DNA of 7,375 nucleotides, taken from the NCBI GenBank assembly GCA_902525995.1, contig CABZJG010000091.1:1-7375 (forward strand), in the 5' to 3' direction. Origin of the DNA: Paracoccaceae bacterium (lineage in GTDB: Bacteria; Pseudomonadota; Alphaproteobacteria; Rhodobacterales; Rhodobacteraceae). Each line of letters opens with the position of its first letter. Positions within the stretch are counted from its first letter, which is position 1. This document shows positions 5,922 through 7,375 of the stretch, one piece after another. The notes beneath the pieces were generated by a model. It was given only the letters and a program-made list of their open reading frames with translations, had not been told where the DNA came from and ran no database searches. A program made the position numbers and the translations under genes.

Positions 5922-6440
5922 ATGTCTGGGCACAGGGGCAAAACAAATGGATTTAAGCGCACCTCGGTGCTGCTTGAGCGGCGCATTAAAGATACGAGCC
6001 AGAACCGCGGCTTTGCCCAGTCGCGGGTGCTGACCCATTGGTCAGAGATCGCAGGCACGGATATCGCCAAAATTGCCCAGCCCACCAATGTGAGCTATTC
6101 GGCCCAAGGCATGGGCGCCACTTTGATGCTTCTGACGCGCAGTGGACATGGGCCAGAACTTGAAATGCAAAAAGAAAAGCTGCGCGAACGGATCAACGCC
6201 GTATACGGCTATAAAGCCATCACGCGCATTAAAATATCCCATACTTCGGCCTCAGGCTTTGCCGAAGCGCAGACCGCGTTTGACCCCCGCCCTGCGCCCG
6301 CGGCGCCGGAGGTGGACAAAAAAATTGCCGAGCAAGCGCGAAAGACTGCAAGCCCGGTGGAAGATCACGATTTGCGGCGTGCTCTTGAACAATTGGGGCA
6401 GAACGTTCTAACTAGCTCAAAACCAAAGACTACGCTTTGA
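5922..6440 (+). CDS. DUF721 / DciA-like protein
   Basis: A 172-residue soluble protein with the DUF721 signature around HWSEIAGTDIAKIAQP (residues 39-54), followed by a beta segment (ATLMLLTRSG) and a helix EMQKEKLRERIN. The C-terminal third has an Ala/Pro-rich linker near residues 117-130 and a short final helix (DLRRALEQLG). Proteobacterial DUF721 proteins include DciA, which helps load the replicative helicase DnaB in bacteria without DnaC. Whether this protein does so is inferred from the family only. The start is ATG 5922, because AAGGA at 5909-5913 lies eight bases upstream. The in-frame ATG at 5913 overlaps that ribosome binding site and is unlikely. It is divergent from mutY and ends 11 bp before the thioredoxin start, which suggests an operon. 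Confidence 0.85.
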   Translation: MSGHRGKTNGFKRTSVLLERRIKDTSQNRGFAQSRVLTHWSEIAGTDIAKIAQPTNVSYSAQGMGATLMLLTRSGHGPELEMQKEKLRERINAVYGYKAITRIKISHTSASGFAEAQTAFDPRPAPAAPEVDKKIAEQARKTASPVEDHDLRRALEQLGQNVLTSSKPKTTL

Positions 6441-6451
6441 AAGGTATTTTT

Positions 6452-7135
6452 ATGTTGCGCAAACTGTCGTTTACTCTTGGCGCTGTCGCTCTGCTTATGG
6501 GCGCGGGTTTATGGCTTTCGTGGCCCTCTTCTGTGACCACAGACGCCGAATTTTCCCTGCCCTTTGCGGCCACCGCCCAAACGGATGCTTCCGAGCCTTC
6601 CGAGGTTGAGATTGTCACTATGGTTCAAGGCGATGAAAACGCGCCGATCACCGTGGTTGAATATGCATCATTGACCTGCCCACATTGTACCAGTTTTCAC
6701 ACAGAGGTCTATAAAGACCTGAAAACAAACTATATCGACAGCGGTAAAATCCGCTTTGAGTTTCGTGAAGTTTACTTCGATAAATATGGCATCTGGGCCT
6801 CGATGATTGCGCGCTGCACCGGACCGGATCGGTATTTTGGGGTGATTGACCTGATGATGAGCACGCAAAGCACATGGGCACGCGCTGGTGATGATTTGTC
6901 GATTATTGGCGAGCTTAGAAAAATTGGCCGCTTGGCGGGACTGCAAGATGACAAATTGCAAAGCTGCTTGCAGGATGCAGACAAGCTGCGCGCGCTGGTC
7001 GCTTGGTACCAAGAAAACGCCACCCGCGATGGCATTCGCTCCACCCCGACGTTCTTGATCGATGGCGAAGTTTATAAAAATATGAACTACGATGATTTTG
7101 CCGCGGTGCTGGATGAAAAACTGGCGGAAAAATGA
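6452..7135 (+). CDS. DsbA-like periplasmic thiol-disulfide oxidoreductase
   Basis: A 227-residue thioredoxin-fold protein. Residues 1-23 (MLRK, then a hydrophobic stretch to GLWLS) look like a signal peptide or membrane anchor. A cleavage site is not obvious; ATA-Q near residue 43 is possible but far from the hydrophobic core. The active site is C76-P-H-C79 in YASLTCPHC, and the cis-proline loop is T198-P199-T200 before FLIDG. CPHC is typical of DsbA proteins that oxidise cysteines of exported proteins. Two further cysteines, C122 and C172, fit the second, structural disulfide known from alphaproteobacterial DsbA proteins such as Wolbachia alpha-DsbA1. Start ATG 6452 has GAAAGG seven bases upstream; TTG 6437, overlapping the DUF721 stop, is less likely. 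It overlaps the next gene by 4 bp. No DsbB partner is in the window. Confidence 0.9.
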   Translation: MLRKLSFTLGAVALLMGAGLWLSWPSSVTTDAEFSLPFAATAQTDASEPSEVEIVTMVQGDENAPITVVEYASLTCPHCTSFHTEVYKDLKTNYIDSGKIRFEFREVYFDKYGIWASMIARCTGPDRYFGVIDLMMSTQSTWARAGDDLSIIGELRKIGRLAGLQDDKLQSCLQDADKLRALVAWYQENATRDGIRSTPTFLIDGEVYKNMNYDDFAAVLDEKLAEK

Positions 7136-7375
7136 CCACGCCGCTGACCGGTCTTAAAGTTGTTGAATTGGCGCGGATCCTTGCCGGTCCGTGGGCCGGA
7201 CAAACCTTAGCTGATCTTGGCGCGGATGTGATCAAAGTCGAAGCCCCTCGGGGCGACGACACCCGCCAATGGGGCCCGCCCTTTATTGAGCGCGAAGACG
7301 ATAAAACCGCGGCGTATTTCCATTCGTGTAACCGCGGCAAAGCCAGTGTTACGATAGATTTTCGCACCCCCGAGG
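7132..7375 (+). CDS. Class III (CaiB/BaiF) CoA-transferase, N-terminal part
   Basis: The first 81 codons are visible and the gene runs off the right edge. The start ATG 7132 overlaps the thioredoxin stop as ATGA, implying translational coupling. The protein begins MTTPLTGLKVVELARILAG, followed by GQTLADLGADVIKVEAP, GDDTRQWGPP, and HSCNRGKASVTIDF. These are the conserved N-terminal elements of the formyl-CoA transferase / CaiB / BaiF family, which moves CoA between acyl-CoA and free acid through an aspartyl intermediate. The catalytic Asp (near residue 170 in the family) lies outside the window, and substrate cannot be told from this part. Family firm, specific function unknown. Confidence 0.93.
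   Translation, partial: MTTPLTGLKVVELARILAGPWAGQTLADLGADVIKVEAPRGDDTRQWGPPFIEREDDKTAAYFHSCNRGKASVTIDFRTPE

Noticed and set aside
5853..6038. Upstream extension of mutY to ATG 6038
   Set aside because: The added residues do not resemble MutY, and the extension would overlap the DUF721 gene, which has its own ribosome binding site.
6437..6451. TTG 6437 as thioredoxin start
   Set aside because: ATG 6452 has a good ribosome binding site (GAAAGG, seven-base spacing) and puts the positively charged signal-peptide start directly before the hydrophobic stretch.
6915..7367. Minus-strand open frame of 150 codons at the right end
   Set aside because: It is antisense to the 3' end of the thioredoxin gene and the CoA-transferase start, both of which have clear family motifs.

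Overview
The window looks like a piece of an alphaproteobacterial chromosome, most likely from the Rhodobacteraceae (Roseobacter group). This rests on the moderately GC-rich coding sequence, a CcrM-type GANTC methyltransferase next to rnhB, a mutY gene divergent from a DUF721 gene that is followed by a DsbA-like thioredoxin, and protein wording typical of that family. No database search was possible, so the taxonomy is an inference from remembered family sequences.

Layout, left to right. Positions 1-223 (minus) hold the N-terminal end of a DUF1045 / 2H-phosphoesterase-like protein. Positions 303-1325 (minus) hold a LacI-family repressor most like the gluconate regulator GntR, starting at TTG. 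A tRNA-Arg(CCT) follows at 1487-1563 (plus). Then come rnhB (1645-2268, plus) and ccrM (2366-3481, plus). Their 97-bp gap holds three GANTC sites, which are CcrM's own target sequence. A rho-independent terminator at 3592-3619 ends the ccrM transcript, and its T-run runs into the stop codon of a convergent AlkB-like di-iron membrane monooxygenase gene (3618-4748, minus). mutY (4785-5852, minus) lies 36 bp upstream of alkB on the same strand. Divergent from mutY is a tight plus-strand cluster: DUF721/DciA-like (5922-6440), a DsbA-like periplasmic thioredoxin (6452-7135), and the start of a class III (CaiB/BaiF) CoA-transferase (7132 to the right edge) that overlaps the thioredoxin stop by 4 bp.

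Most of the window is genome-maintenance housekeeping: RNase HII removes ribonucleotides, CcrM methylates GANTC, MutY repairs A:8-oxoG mismatches, and the DUF721 protein may act in replication initiation. Single metabolic or regulatory genes are mixed in. I found no mobile element, CRISPR array, toxin-antitoxin pair or defence system, and nothing that makes a credible wholly new system. The most distinctive signal is regulatory. By-eye scanning finds only five GANTC sites in the 7,375 bp, and three of them lie within 39 bp just upstream of ccrM, spaced 23 and 11 bp apart. Three gene starts (mutY, DUF721, thioredoxin) are placed downstream of the longest possible open frame for stated reasons.
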